This document shows positions 15,001-26,065 of a stretch of DNA of 42,509 nucleotides, piece by piece (the first letter of the stretch is position 1; each line of letters begins with the position of its first letter). Both the position numbers and the translations under genes were made by a program. Source of the stretch: Sphaeroforma sirkka (lineage: Eukaryota > Opisthokonta > Ichthyosporea > Ichthyophonida); contig LUCW03000211.1 in assembly GCA_001586965.3 (NCBI GenBank), forward strand, positions 127,501-170,009. Reading direction: 5' to 3'. Under the pieces are notes generated by a model that worked only from the letters and a program-made list of their open reading frames with translations, was not told where the DNA came from and did not search any database.

Positions 15001-17859
15001 CTTCATCTGATTGTACATCACTTTGGTAACATTCCATCGACTCTGCATAATGGTCCGGAATATCACCCGCCGTGCAGGCAGATTGACACCAGACGAGAGG
15101 GTTGTGGTGGCGGTCAAAACTTTGATGATATTCCGCCGAAAGCCTGTCAATTGTAAACGATTCGGACGAGATTGTGAAACGAATGCACGTGTCGAGTGTT
15201 CAAGAAGTGAGTATGCTGATATGTATGCTTTTTTTGAGCAAGCAACCCGGAACACACGTTCGGCAAGCAATTGTTGTATGCGCCGGTCGATATTTCAAAC
15301 ACCGCAGAGGCCGGCCCTAGGGTTTCTAATAGTTTGGCACACATACACCTCGCGGTTGCGAAAAGTGCGAACAAAGATGATATGATATGGAACGACACAA
15401 TATATATATCTCTGGGACAAGGAAAAGAAGATCGCTTGGACGATTCCAGACTAAGCCACTATTGGCCAACAGTCGATTACATGGGAAAAATCTTTCATGT
15501 ATGTGGGTACGCAACATACCTCAAGTGACTGAAAACATATGTTCAACATTGGGACTCTCAACTGATCCACCATCTCAATAACGGCAGATACGATTTATTA
15601 GCGCAAAATTACGACCAATGCATATATTGGATACAAAATGGCACATAGGTACCCATCACTCAACACCTGCACATGTGAAGCATGCGCGACACGCTTATTG
15701 TGGACATTAAACACAAGCCACATGCTAGATGATTCACGACGGAAAAACATTCTCGTAAGTCATCACGCATTATATATGCGCGTGTAATGCATGACCAGAT
15801 ACATTTGTCTCACTGAGAACGTGGCCTGACTACGATTGACGCGCTCGCACAAGTCAATGTATGTGTAAGCATTTGAATCCATTTCACAACTGCGCACATA
15901 CATCTCTCCGTGAACCTCATATACAAGATGTGCACGCACCTTCTTCCACGAGTTCTCTTTCGTCCAGGGTCAGCCCACTATGATGGTATGCAATCCCATT
16001 GAGCATCAACGGTACCAATTCTTTGTCCTGCGTTTTGCACGAAACGAATGATAATCAATTGATTTCGAACAAGTTACGTATGTCTTTTGCTATGCTTGAA
16101 AATTCAATCTTGACTAATTGAATCATTGTTTATATTTGCAAGCCTAAACATATAATGAAATTGCATACACACAGGAAGATATTTTGGTACGAATTTGCCG
16201 CTGTTCGTTTGAGATGGGTAGACGAAGACCACTAGAATATACACAAGTAAAATGCTTAAATAATATGACATGCTGTCAGTTGGATCCAGCAAACCCAACC
16301 TCATAGGTTTTAGGGTTTGCACTCGTGTGTGTACTCGATCGCCCATGCTGATCCCAGTATAAAAATCTCAATAAATTACCAGCATGGACTCACTCACCCA
16401 GCCGGTTGGTATCTGTTTATAGCGCGACACGAGGTCTATCAGCGCTTCCCTTTCGTCTGTCTGCAGTGCCGATGGCATGCAGTTGTTGACCAAACGCGCC
16501 GAGTTTTGGCAGAACTTCCGCGTCTGACAGAATATCAGAACCGAGTGACCCGATTTCACTACGTATAGTATGTACACAAGTTTTTGAAGTATATTTAGTA
16601 TGTAACTATGCAAATACAAGACTTTTTTTACACAATACAGAGCATGTGTGCAAAGGCAGGGCTGAGGGTACAAAATCTTTAATCCAACCTTCGGAAGAGT
16701 ATCTATGCAGAATTAAACACCGTATGGAATATTTACAAAAGCAAACGCATAGTAATACCAAATGTGAGCACGACTAAGCGAGCATCCCCATATCTACAAC
16801 GGCTTCACCAGTATGCATAGAAACATAGAGCACAAAACTTATATATACATATACATAGACAAATATTTACATGTATATATTAACACACCTGTTTCCCAAC
16901 ATAGTGGAGCGAGACCACTCTGGTCTACAGCAGCGTGCTTGTACTCGTACTTCGTACTGTCCTGTTTCTCAACAAGAAAGTCTGGTTTCGGATCATCAGG
17001 TTCAGTTTGCAGGAAGTCGCGTACGAACTTGCCCTCTGTATCGTAGATACCGCGCCCAAATTTGTCTATAAAAAGTGGGGTTGTATAAATTCAGCGGTTG
17101 AATACACACAGGCAAGTGACTTTAAGCGATGAGCTACAGACAAGTATATCAGTGATTCAAAACGTGTATTAAGGAGGGGTGTATCACTAGTGGGACTTCC
17201 CAAGGACTACTGACGGAGACAGGAATTTGTTTAGAGTATCATCATGTAGACTATTCAACTTACAGTAACGAGCCTATCACACAGAGTATTGCCTTATCGA
17301 GACTCCAGTACAAAGCCTACTATTTGGAAGTAGTGATTTATTGTCAGTAATACATTATTTCGACTAAGCTATCGGGCTTCCTCATTGAATGTAACAGACG
17401 AGCACACTTACAGTATTGCACGAGCTCAACCGGACGAAATGAAGTGACGTACATTTCTGCATCCAACCATTGTGCAAGCACCTGCATAAGCAGAATACAA
17501 AGGCAATGTGTCAGCCACCATAGTCCATTTCAGAAGCGACTGCAAACAAACTCTCGATATATTTGCCTGCTATAACCAAGTAGATGCAATATATATTTGA
17601 TCTTCAGAATACAGTCAACAGTGGTATACAATGTGAAGTTCTATTGATATAAGAAATAATCTGACATTCGATCTTATAGAGTTACCTCGCAATTGTATAT
17701 TTACGGTTCGTAGCATCCTCAATTTGGTGTCAATTTGGGAATTAACGATAAGAACCTATCAAGCAATACTATATTTTCATCTACAAACAATGTATTTCCA
17801 TGCGGAAGCAGGTAAAACAGCTGCATGAGCTACTCGAATATCCACGAACACACACACAT

Positions 17860-17899
<40 letters not shown>

Positions 17900-17922
17900 G
17901 CATGTATGTGTTTATATATATA

Positions 17923-17958
<36 letters not shown>

Positions 17959-20900
17959 ACAACGTAACAGGTTGAAAAGTACATGTATTGCAATAGGTGT
18001 TGACTTGAATACACACCTTCAGATTAGATAATGTGGCACTCATGGCGACAACCTGGATGCTGCAGCGGGTGTCTCCATTATTTGGGGAACAATTCTGCGT
18101 TCCCTTTAAAAATTGCTCCTGGGAAATTGATATTGTTGGCGTGCAATAAGAGACAAGCAGGAGAGTGTGATATCATGTCGGATGTCGCGAGGTCGTGTTA
18201 TCTCAATCACAGTATTAGAGGTCTGCGTTGTGATTTTGTGTGCATTGATTATCTATAAGGTCGACAAACGGCTTGGAGAAGAGCGAAGATCACACTCTCG
18301 GCAAACGCCTCCAGCAGCTCAAGCACAGTTGTCCAATGAACACACTGACTCCAAAGTGAAACACCTACCGAAGTACAATCGCAATCGCTTACATGGAAAG
18401 TAGGAAGTACACATGTTGCAATTGTTCACATGCATGAAGTGGGTGCCTAAGGTGAAAGCACGTAGCACTACACAACAAACGTTCAAGTGCATTCGATTGT
18501 TACTACCTTCAAATGCCTCCGTTCGCCATAACTACACATTTGGTTGCGGAAACACAAAAGGCTAGCAGCGATGTATCCACGCTGCGAGGGTATGTTGTAC
18601 CCAAAGGTTTACAAGTTGTACGAATCGCGCACATTGTTTATGTTGTGCGAGTGGTGCATGCAAGTGTGGGTGGGCACATGTAGTGTGAGTTACGTATGTA
18701 TGTTTGAGTTGTTTCTTGTACACTCATGTACAAATCGCTTTAAATTTGTGCCTTATCCAACATCTGACTATCAGTGCTAAGTATATATCAAGTATGCATA
18801 GTACCTACCCAACCCACATAGCACGCAGGACAAATGTCTTTGACTTCTAAATACCTGCGTCTGTGCCAGTCCTGCCTGTGTCATAGTCATCATATACGGC
18901 GATTGCGATTGCATCTGCGTATGTATCTGTGTCTGTGTTTGCATCTGTGTTGATGCCTGAGTAGATGTCTGTGTGGTGGGAATTGAGTGGCCCATGCCTG
19001 CTTTGGCAGCCATGATCTTGATCATCAACATCTCCAGAATTGACCCTCTCTTGTCATCGGCGACCATATGCAATTCATCAACTACAACCATCCCTGCAAC
19101 GATATCAAGTGACCTGCTGTGTGAGACTCAGCTAGTAAAGTATGAGATATACATGCGAAGTGCCACACTGATATAAGAGTATGGAAGCGCTCCACTGCAT
19201 CTAAATACTTGTGTGGTTTGTAAATCGCCCGCATAGAATTAATACTAAACTTAAAAAGCTTATGCGATGTAATTAAAGCTTAATAAAATCTATTCGATCT
19301 AGAGCTAACAAAGGGAATGAAAGTATCGATACCTATCAAATATACATGACAAATTGTCGCAGTCTTCCTCCCAGGTATCATACATTACTTTCTAGCGGTT
19401 GAACTACGCGAGCCCATGAAGAAAGTCTCCGAACAGTTACACATAAGCGATACGCTGATCAAACGTTCACAAAAACAAGCGAACTTCAATAGAAAACCCG
19501 ATGTTGCAAACTTGCGATGGCAAAAGACAATAAATGAGACATACTGTACATCAGTCAAATGTGCAAAGTAAATAGTATGTACAAGGTATTTAGTACACCC
19601 AAGAGCAAAAGACTCATATTGAGACATTGTTCACTCTTTGAGCACAGAAATATATATCCATACGTAAATACAGCTTACAGAAATGTGTATTCTCTTGGAT
19701 ATATACAGTAGCATACACATACCAAGAGTATGCATCTTATGCTCGGCGATGAGTTTGTTGCAGATGCCATTGGCTTTCTCTGCAGTGCAAACGATCAAAT
19801 CCGCTCTCTCGAAAGTAAACTGTGAATAGTATTGATATATGACGAAGTAAGTTGCGAATTCGCATGACAAATTGTAGCAGCTTGAATATGTATTTAACTG
19901 GATGCAGAACTACCACTCTTTTTTCGTAAGCTTAATTATGCATTATAGCTGATATGCATCAGTCACCATTTGATGATACATGTGGCCATCGCTATGCATC
20001 ACACTCAGAGGAAAAAATATCTGTCTAAGAAAAACAACCCTTGACGTGTAACACAACTCGATTTTAGCATCACATCTTTGGCACTTGTTAGACAATATGC
20101 ACTTTTGTCGAACATTTCTTGCATAAACGTGCGAATTCACATTGGTACTTGACCCTCAAATAATCAAGGCTATCTGATAACAACTTCTTTACTTGCGGTA
20201 GAATACGGAGTGCGCTCAAAATAGCACACAGGGTCGCTGGTGTACCATCTCAATGGCAATATATCTCACCGTATACTATACATGATAAAATTTTAACATA
20301 AAGCACTTTCGGGTTATGTGGCTTCGAAAGGTTGGGACATCAGCCAACTCGTTTTATATACATGATAAGAGTCAAGAGGTATGATCCATCGTGAATTGAT
20401 TCAGTATGGTACTCACAGTGTTCTGTGGACCTCCATAGTTGTACACCACGAGGTTAAGGGTTTTGAACAGCTTGACGAAATGGGCCGATTTCTCCACCAC
20501 GATACTGTTGTAAGGCACAATAAACAGGCACTTCTTCTTTGTTGTAAGGATACGTCTAATCAAGAGTAACTCAGCCACCTGTCGAACCGGAGTGTGGTGT
20601 AACGAGTGAGATAGAAGTAGAGAGTCATTGCTGATGAACAATCATGCTGCATTGAGAAGATGTCTATTCACTAACGAAGCAGCCACCTGTCTAGTCGGTG
20701 TGTGCTGTGGCGAGATGGTTAAGTCAGCTAGCAGTCGGTTAGCTGTTTGAAGAGTGGCCATTAAATAGATCACAAAGGTAAATGACTACTTCTGCTTAAT
20801 TGCAAAGAGTAGTTTTGCAGCAATAACTCATTCACGTGTCAAGTCGGAGTGTACTTGTGTCAAACAAGAAATTAGTTGACTTGTCGTAGTGTGGGAACGC

Positions 20901-23900
20901 AATATAGATGAGCACTTCTTTTAGTCGCAAGTATCGGACCCTAGCAGCAGTACTTCAATCACCTGGCAAGCCAGAGTGTACGTGAGAAATTGTGGATGAG
21001 CGATTTACCAGTTGGTGTGGTAGTAGCGGTGCTTATCATGGGTATACACATATTTCCAGTTGAAAAGCCACACGTTAGTATGAGAATATGAAAATGGCTA
21101 CCATAGCAGCTGCGTTCGGGTTATACACAGTACCTGTAACATTGTAAAATAGATGGGCGCGTTAATAGTCTATCTCTAAACCCCACTCCTTCCTAGGCTT
21201 TCATGATACTCCAATGCAATCAGCAGCACATCGGCCAATATATATAATAGATCCATGGACAGAGACCGTCACATCATATACAAACTGTTTCATCTGCTTT
21301 CATCCGGTGTATCGTATAAGTATATTTCCAAACCGCTACCACACGTTGATGGATTATGCAGCTCTACAAACACACACACTAATACCAATTCTTAAACTTT
21401 AACATCAATATAACGGTGGGCTCGATACATCAAACCATGAAATATGTTTCCAAGCCAGGCAGCTTCGTGCCATGCAACTATACACACGCACCCTGCAATT
21501 TTCCCCACACTTCATACCAAACTAAAGCATGTGCGGCACTAAAAATAGTATACCTCCGCACACAACGCACAACACAAATTTAACGTACAAGAGTTTTACC
21601 GCCCGATGTAGGAGCGCTGTATACAATGCCTCTGCCCTTATTAAGTCCTTCCACTGCATAGGCCATGCACTCTGCCTGCCACTCGAACATTTGCACTACA
21701 TTGGCATACGCCTGATAGGCGCTGGCGGCCCTCTTGGACACCCAGTAAGATATGTTTAATCGGTCGCCTAGACTCAAGTGTGGTGTAAACAAGGAAATAA
21801 ACTATCGGTTAAATACACATAAATTATTGGCCGTGGGGAAGATACTTGATTAATTTCACACACTGGCTGCAAGTGAAAGTCGGGCGTGCACGAAGTAGAA
21901 TGAATTTGGCTTGGACACGGGCTGTTTCTCAGATACTGAGCTGTGTGAGCGATAGGATAGGGTCTACATGAAGAAGTCAAGCCACAATGTTGTGGCATTT
22001 AATTGAGCTATAAACAAACAATCCCAGTGCGCGTGTTTACAGACGTAGGGTCTATTTAGAATTTAAGATGTACTCGACAATCCTCGCGGACATCCAGTAA
22101 ACGATACTCAGATGGTCCTATATATGCGTGTATGGAAATTAGAGTAGATACGGCAAAGTAACACATACATGAGAAGACTGATGATCACTGTTTTCTCAAA
22201 TTCATTTTTGCGTGTCTATACTACATCTATGAGTGCGCACCAATGCACGTTGATATATATCATCCTCTTTGTCTGACATCCATTTTCTCGGGTGGTGCAT
22301 TTGAGAGACCTTTGTCTGCAACTGCCGCGCGTACTCGTGTCCGCGCAAGCTCAAATTCTACAAAACGGAATTGTTGCCGAGGAGCCGGTTATGTCAGCGA
22401 AAATATGCACTATTGCACATCAGCATTGAGAATACAATAAAAAAATCGAGCAATTACATCAAGTCACAGACTCCAATATACACTTACCACTTGCAACAGG
22501 AGTCTGGCCCTTTTCAACTGATGATCGCTGCCTTTCCTACAGTCAAAGATAGAAATAATCGAATATGAATAGACATCTAAGTGGCATTTGCGTGCATGTA
22601 GTTGGGCGGAAAAGGTGTAGGTGAAAATACTGTGCTTCTTCTTGCCACATGATCAGCACTGTACAAAGTACTCGCGAGATCAATTTTAGCGCGAGGATAC
22701 GCAACTACGTGGATATATAGCCGGCAAACGACAGTTAATCACTATAATCTGCAGATATAAATAAAAAAGGACATGCATGAACAAATAGTGATACCCCCTA
22801 TACGAATTCTCATCGCAAAACTTTCCGTAGTCTATAGCATTGTGCCCTTCTAAATATTGTGCGTTATTTTTTCCACACCCCTTGTTTTTTGCCAGCTCCA
22901 TTATAGACCTAAAAAGGTCGCCTCTTACAGGGCAAAGCACGGCACTAAAACAGAATACATTGTATGCAGAGTTTTATGCCCCAATCTGTGCATATGATGT
23001 TCCCAATTACTCGATTTTATACTTCACATGGCAAGCAGCTTCAATGCATCTCTTAATCTTTTGATTCCACATTCGGATGTACGCCGCTTTACGCCCCATA
23101 TCACAGGCCAAATTTCGGTCAATGAAATATCAGTCAAAAACACCCCTGGCAAATATTGATGAATATTCATTGGCATATTTGTTGAGATTTTCGTATTTTC
23201 GACGAATAACTCCAAAAGTTCGATATATACATCCACCTTTTAGTTTGAATGCAATCACATTCATAAGAATTTACTATCTAAATCCAAACAAATCGTTTCC
23301 GAGCCTACACCTGCCACATACCGGACTCGGGTCTTCTGTCATGCCGTACTGTGCCTGGCTCACCTGCGAGTGCTCTTCAATTTGTGGATCAACCAGATTA
23401 TCGCTTGGCCTCCTAAGTATGCGTGCTACAGATCTTTGGCCCTCAATGTACACCTCGTGTGGACTATCAGTGCCCCTCTGCCCATTTGGCGACACCGAGA
23501 GTACCCTTCGCACCTCTTCATTAACTTTTGGGCCCTTTCGCGCCTCTTGTAGCTCATGAGGTATCGGTGCAGCCTCTTGCCTGCCAAATGATGATGCCAC
23601 AGTAGCCGTCAGTTTATTAGCTTCGTTTTGTTGGCAAACAGCTGATGCATCGGTAGCTCTGCCAGTGAGTACCCCTTTGCCACCACTTGAAACACTATGT
23701 GTATTAACAGTGTGGGTAATCACAGCGCTTTGGCCATCATTGCCACCATGACCTGGTGCAGCATCATGAGCACTGTGGATTATACGATTGTTCGCTACAC
23801 CAAAGCCAGATTCCACACTGCGCTTGATTTCTGGGTGCACAGCACTGTGACTATTCCTACTGTCCGTAGCACAATACCCATATTCACCACTGAGGTTATT

Positions 23901-24353
23901 GTCAGTACCAAATGAAACTGGAGCACACGTGCTCATCAACTCGCGATCAATAGTTGCAGCCCGATCGCCCGCATCATCAGTACCCACATGCGTAACCATA
24001 TATTGTGCGTTTTTCTCATCTCCAGTTGTCATAACATCGACGTTTGAATTCTCTTTCTGTTGGTATTCCGCACTGTTGATGCCCCCTACTTTTCTTCGGT
24101 CAGGTTTAGCGCCCATATCCTTCTCTGTATTGATGCTATGTATTGGGTTTAACCTGATAGCTGTGTCTGCAATTATGGCTGTGTTCGCCTCAATTGTTGT
24201 ATTCTTATCTACTCCTGTGCTTGTTTCGTCTGCTATGACCATATCGTCCCCAAAAAAACTGTCGTCATCGAGGCCGTCAAGCAATCCAGCTATGCGTGGA
24301 TCTGCGGTGTCTGCATATAAATATGTATAATCAGTTGAGGGTTTGCAATACAT
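1..24353 (-). CDS. POLQ: DNA polymerase theta (helicase-polymerase), partial, multi-exon
   Basis: POLQ is the nuclear enzyme of microhomology-mediated end joining: an N-terminal Hel308-like ATPase joined to a C-terminal family-A polymerase. Exons that I join with GT-AG sites and matching phase are: 23311-24310, 22795-22908, 21589-21767, 20417-20578, 19723-19819, 18855-19093, 18017-18052, 17412-17481, 16889-17065, 16398-16558, 15940-16027, 14982-15143, 14117-14312, 13372-13494, 12294-12678, 11422-11554, 10494-10588, 9830-9928, 8474-8615, 7723-7832, 7198-7354, 4727-6501, 3454-3717, 2964-3168, 2535-2653, 2278-2387, 1801-2038, 994-1053 and 550-580. Phase fails to join at three places (23.3-21.8 kb, 4.7-3.7 kb, 2.96-2.65 kb), so small exons are missing there. 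The first exon could begin at an ATG at 24353 or be spliced to something further upstream. The gene continues beyond position 1, and polymerase motifs A, B and C are not seen. The family match is strong; the exact transcript is an inference. Confidence 0.92.
550..3717 (-). CDS. POLQ: POLQ polymerase half, N-terminal (exonuclease-like) part
   Basis: Small exons enter the family-A polymerase module. Exon 3454-3717 ends with [16 protein letters not shown]. Exon 2964-3168 has [19 protein letters not shown], matching the beta-hairpin start of the degenerate 3'-5' exonuclease fold. Exon 2535-2653 has [13 protein letters not shown]. Exon 2278-2387 has [11 protein letters not shown]. Exon 1801-2038 has [19 protein letters not shown], and exon 994-1053 continues it as [20 protein letters not shown], the link into the thumb. 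Exon 550-580 gives [10 protein letters not shown]. The exonuclease carboxylates (DxE motif) are not seen, as expected for a proofreading-dead POLQ. The thumb, palm and fingers lie left of the window. Confidence 0.85.
2900..2918 (-). CDS. Candidate 19-nt microexon of POLQ
   Basis: A phase gap between exons 2964-3168 (ends phase 0) and 2535-2653 (needs one leading base) is filled exactly by 19 nt between an AAG acceptor and a GTAAAT donor. It would add CVPSTY before AKRFLKAL. Alternative boundaries nearby give KVCAIY. Transcript evidence would be needed to choose. Confidence 0.3.
4727..6501 (-). CDS. POLQ: POLQ central Gln/His/Thr-rich linker exon
   Basis: This single exon of about 591 codons is by far the longest of the gene. 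The acceptor GGGAACAG at 6502-6504 joins in phase to the preceding exon, whose GTATGT donor lies at 7192-7197. The predicted donor is GTATAG at 4721-4726. The translation has no domain: it is rich in Gln, His, Thr and Ser, contains a polyglutamine run ([13 protein letters not shown]) and a highly charged RE/KQ segment near its end ([19 protein letters not shown]). The position corresponds to the long disordered central region that separates helicase and polymerase halves in POLQ orthologues, a region known for poor conservation. It may serve as a tether or phosphorylation platform; that is inference. Confidence 0.75.
7198..14312 (-). CDS. POLQ: POLQ helicase C-terminal region (winged-helix, ratchet and helix-hairpin-like part)
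   Basis: Eight or nine exons continue in phase from motif VI. The 14.1-14.3 kb exon reads [16 protein letters not shown], the segment that normally follows GRAGR. The 13.4 kb exon has [18 protein letters not shown]. The 12.3-12.7 kb exon has [23 protein letters not shown]. The 11.4-11.5 kb exon has [15 protein letters not shown]. The 8.5-8.6 kb exon has [17 protein letters not shown] and [12 protein letters not shown]. The 7.7-7.8 kb exon has [18 protein letters not shown], the helix-hairpin-like repeat. The 7.2-7.35 kb exon is a basic helix ([19 protein letters not shown]). These match the stretch that follows the helicase core in POLQ and closes the DNA channel. The 12.3-12.7 kb exon also carries a Ser/Thr-rich loop absent from the family core. 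Confidence 0.9.
13180..13436 (-). repeat. Tandem duplicate of a POLQ exon (active 13372-13436, copy 13180-13244)
   Basis: The active exon reads [18 protein letters not shown] followed by a phase-2 GTGTGT donor. The stretch 192 bp downstream on the minus strand reads [18 protein letters not shown] in the same alignment, without gaps. By hand count about 40 of 63 bases and 10 of 21 residues agree. The copy lacks a good donor in the matching position (GTTGTG, one base out of phase), so it looks like a decayed or alternative exon. Confidence 0.6.
14982..21767 (-). CDS. POLQ: POLQ helicase core exons (motifs Q to VI)
   Basis: Ten small exons hold every superfamily 2 Ski2/Hel308 signature in order. 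The 21.6 kb exon has MFEWQAE (Q motif) and APTSGGKT (Walker A). The 20.4 kb exon has [13 protein letters not shown] (motif Ia). The 19.7 kb exon has VCTAEKANG (motif Ib). The 18.9-19.1 kb exon has VVVDELHMV (motif II). A 36-nt exon at 18017-18052 supplies [10 protein letters not shown] (motif III). The 17.4 kb exon has [14 protein letters not shown], the 16.4 kb exon [13 protein letters not shown] (motif IV), the 15.9 kb exon [17 protein letters not shown], and the 15.0 kb exon [14 protein letters not shown] (motif V) with [10 protein letters not shown] (motif VI). All phases match across these exons. Walker A has SGGKT where many relatives have SAGKT. Every catalytic residue I can place is intact, so the ATPase should be active. 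Confidence 0.95.
17850..17956. repeat. Compound (CA)n/(TA)n microsatellite
   Basis: A CA run passes into two AT runs separated by a short GCATGTATGTG spacer, within a POLQ intron. Confidence 0.9.
20570..20995 (-). repeat. Decayed tandem copies of the start of POLQ exon 20417-20578
   Basis: The functional exon begins at 20578 with GTG GCT GAG TTA CTC TTG (VAELLL). Similar starts recur further upstream in the intron at 20686 (GTG GCT GCT TCG TTA, VAASLV), 20835 (GTG AAT GAG TTA TTG CTG, VNELLL) and 20962 (GTG ATT GAA GTA CTG CTG CTA, VIEVLLL). The sequence outside each start is also related (CCGGAGTGTGGTG, TCGGTGTGTGCTG, TCGGAGTGTACTT, CCAGAGTGTACGT on the plus strand). A CAG acceptor is kept at 20686 and 20962 but not at 20835. 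The spacings are 108, 149 and 127 bp. None keeps an open frame as long as the real exon, so these are relics or cryptic acceptors. Confidence 0.65.
22310..22357 (-). CDS. Weak candidate POLQ exon preceding the Q motif
   Basis: After a TTTTGTAG acceptor the frame reads [15 protein letters not shown], which looks helical. If the weak donor GTCTCT is used, it ends in the phase needed by the next exon (21589-21767). It does not join in phase to the exon at 22795-22908, so either another exon or another splice site is involved. Confidence 0.3.
22795..22908 (-). CDS. Candidate POLQ exon between N-terminus and helicase
   Basis: An open segment of 37 codons lies between a TTTTTAG acceptor and a GTATCA donor. 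It encodes a charged, ordered-looking peptide that includes [20 protein letters not shown]. It joins in phase to the upstream exon if that exon uses its GTGTAG donor. I do not recognise the peptide from the helicase family, so this is an exon by structure only. Confidence 0.45.
23311..24353 (-). CDS. POLQ: POLQ N-terminal low-complexity exon
   Basis: This long open exon of about 330 codons lies upstream of the helicase exons in the same orientation. It begins after a TAG/CAG-type acceptor at 24311-24313 or at an in-frame ATG at 24353. The start is acidic ([20 protein letters not shown]), followed by Asp/Asn/Ser/Thr-rich sequence with no recognisable domain, as is usual for the disordered N-termini of this family. 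Two donors are possible, GTATGT giving an end at 23322 (phase 0) or GTGTAG giving an end at 23311 (phase 2). The second joins in phase to the exon at 22795-22908. Assignment to POLQ rests on position and orientation, not on homology; a separate upstream gene is the main alternative. Confidence 0.55.
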
Positions 24354-25867
24354 ACATAATTTTGAAAGCCATATTGGGGCCGAAGAGGTGCTGAATAGAG
24401 TGCCGAAAAGAAGTGCATGGCATCAAGAGGAATGCCTTTTATGGGAGGGGGATGGGAGTCTATTGTCAGAGTGGGATACTAACGAGCAAAATAACTTCTC
24501 GGATTTGATGAATGAAACAGTTTGCAGGAGTTTGTTTCCCCTCAGATGGTGCCTGATATGAGTGAAAACAAAGATTCACACAGGCACACACACAAACTTC
24601 GGATATTCGCCAAGATAACACAAACAATATATATAAATTGAGAAAGTGACTGTTAGAACAATGAAATTGCTTGTGACTAACATTTCTAGCGCAACGAACT
24701 ACCACACCGTTTCGTTCCAATACAAGAACGATCCGCTAGTACATCCTTCTCATTCCTAACATCTATCTATTCGCTAATGCCTATTCAAAGGCATGGCCAT
24801 CCAAAGCACTCTAAACTGAAGCTATATTCCTCAAATATGGAACCAACAAGATGAGGCACGCATGTTTCCAACAATCATACGATGTTTGTATCAAAACGAC
24901 TGATAGCCTTTGCCTCCATAACAACACGATTCAATTCATACCCACGGTTGCTCTGTGCGCAGTGTGGTGTATAACTGTGTTCTCTGTTGCCATGCTGGCC
25001 GAGTCCTTTGTAGTGTGTTGCTCATCTTGACCTTTAGACAATTCTGAGTTCTACACATCGGAAATCAATAGAATCTCGATTCAATGCGTTCGCCATTATT
25101 TTTTTATCTATCTCCATTTGGATGAGTACGTGATTGCTGCTCAATGCATAAGTACATAGCTGAAGTTAAAAAAATATCTCACTCGACGTGCCGTGTTTAT
25201 TATGGGTTCATACGTGTAAAGTGAGCCACGCAGTAGTGTGCGGAAAAACGTGAAGCTTAGCAAGCCCATTATTGTTCATTCATAAGATATCCACGTCTGT
25301 ATATTATTCGTAGATAGTTATGATCTCTACAGCTGTAGTCAAATAGAAACCACATTTGTTGTACAAATTTTTAATCGATACTGGCGAATTCGTTTATAAA
25401 AACTGGCTTGACAGGCTATAAATAAGGCTGTAGTTGAGATGCAACTAAATAGAACTAGCCCATACACACTATCTCGACAACTCGCACGCAATTCATGTCT
25501 CTGCAATCCCATAAGTAGCTATTACAACTCACCAAAACGAACTTCCAAGATCGTACAAATAACAACTCACAGTATACTAGAAGGTAGAGAAGTGAAACGA
25601 CATGTGTAGGGTTGTAGATGCGATAATGTCATCACGGCCTGTATAGCTCAACATTAACTATCAGGTATGTGTATATTCTAAGACACGAAGATAGTTATCG
25701 TAAATGTCAGCACAGAAACCTATACACACAAATAGTGGGGGCTATGAACGTTTACCTTTAATGCAGCACAGCAAAAAAAAAAATACCAACTACTAGCCAC
25801 ATATAAATCTCCCAGTTTCGCCTCTTTTAAAGAGGTATTTCACGATACCCACGTACTACATATCAAT

Positions 25868-26065
25868 ATACAACCACTGTATCGTATAACCACGTGCATA
25901 CTAAACTTCCAGCGACATGCACCATACATACCAATACACAACAACTATATCGCACAATGAGGTATATACCGTAATCTACAACGAATGAAGCGACGGAATT
26001 CGTCATTATAAAACAACTGTATACACTAACTATGCAAAGACAACCACTATATCGCACAACCACAG
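25868..26065 (+). repeat. Dispersed short repeat ACAACCACTRTATCGYAYAAC
   Basis: Related 20-24 bp stretches occur near 25870, 25938 and 26040, about 70 and 100 bp apart, in the POLQ upstream spacer. Each joins ACAACnACT to ATATCGCACAA or GTATCGTATAA. No inverted arms or coding content are seen. Confidence 0.5.

Noticed and set aside
23899..24330. 143-codon plus-strand open frame
   Set aside because: It is a shadow of the low-complexity POLQ N-terminal exon, with no domain and no splice context of its own.
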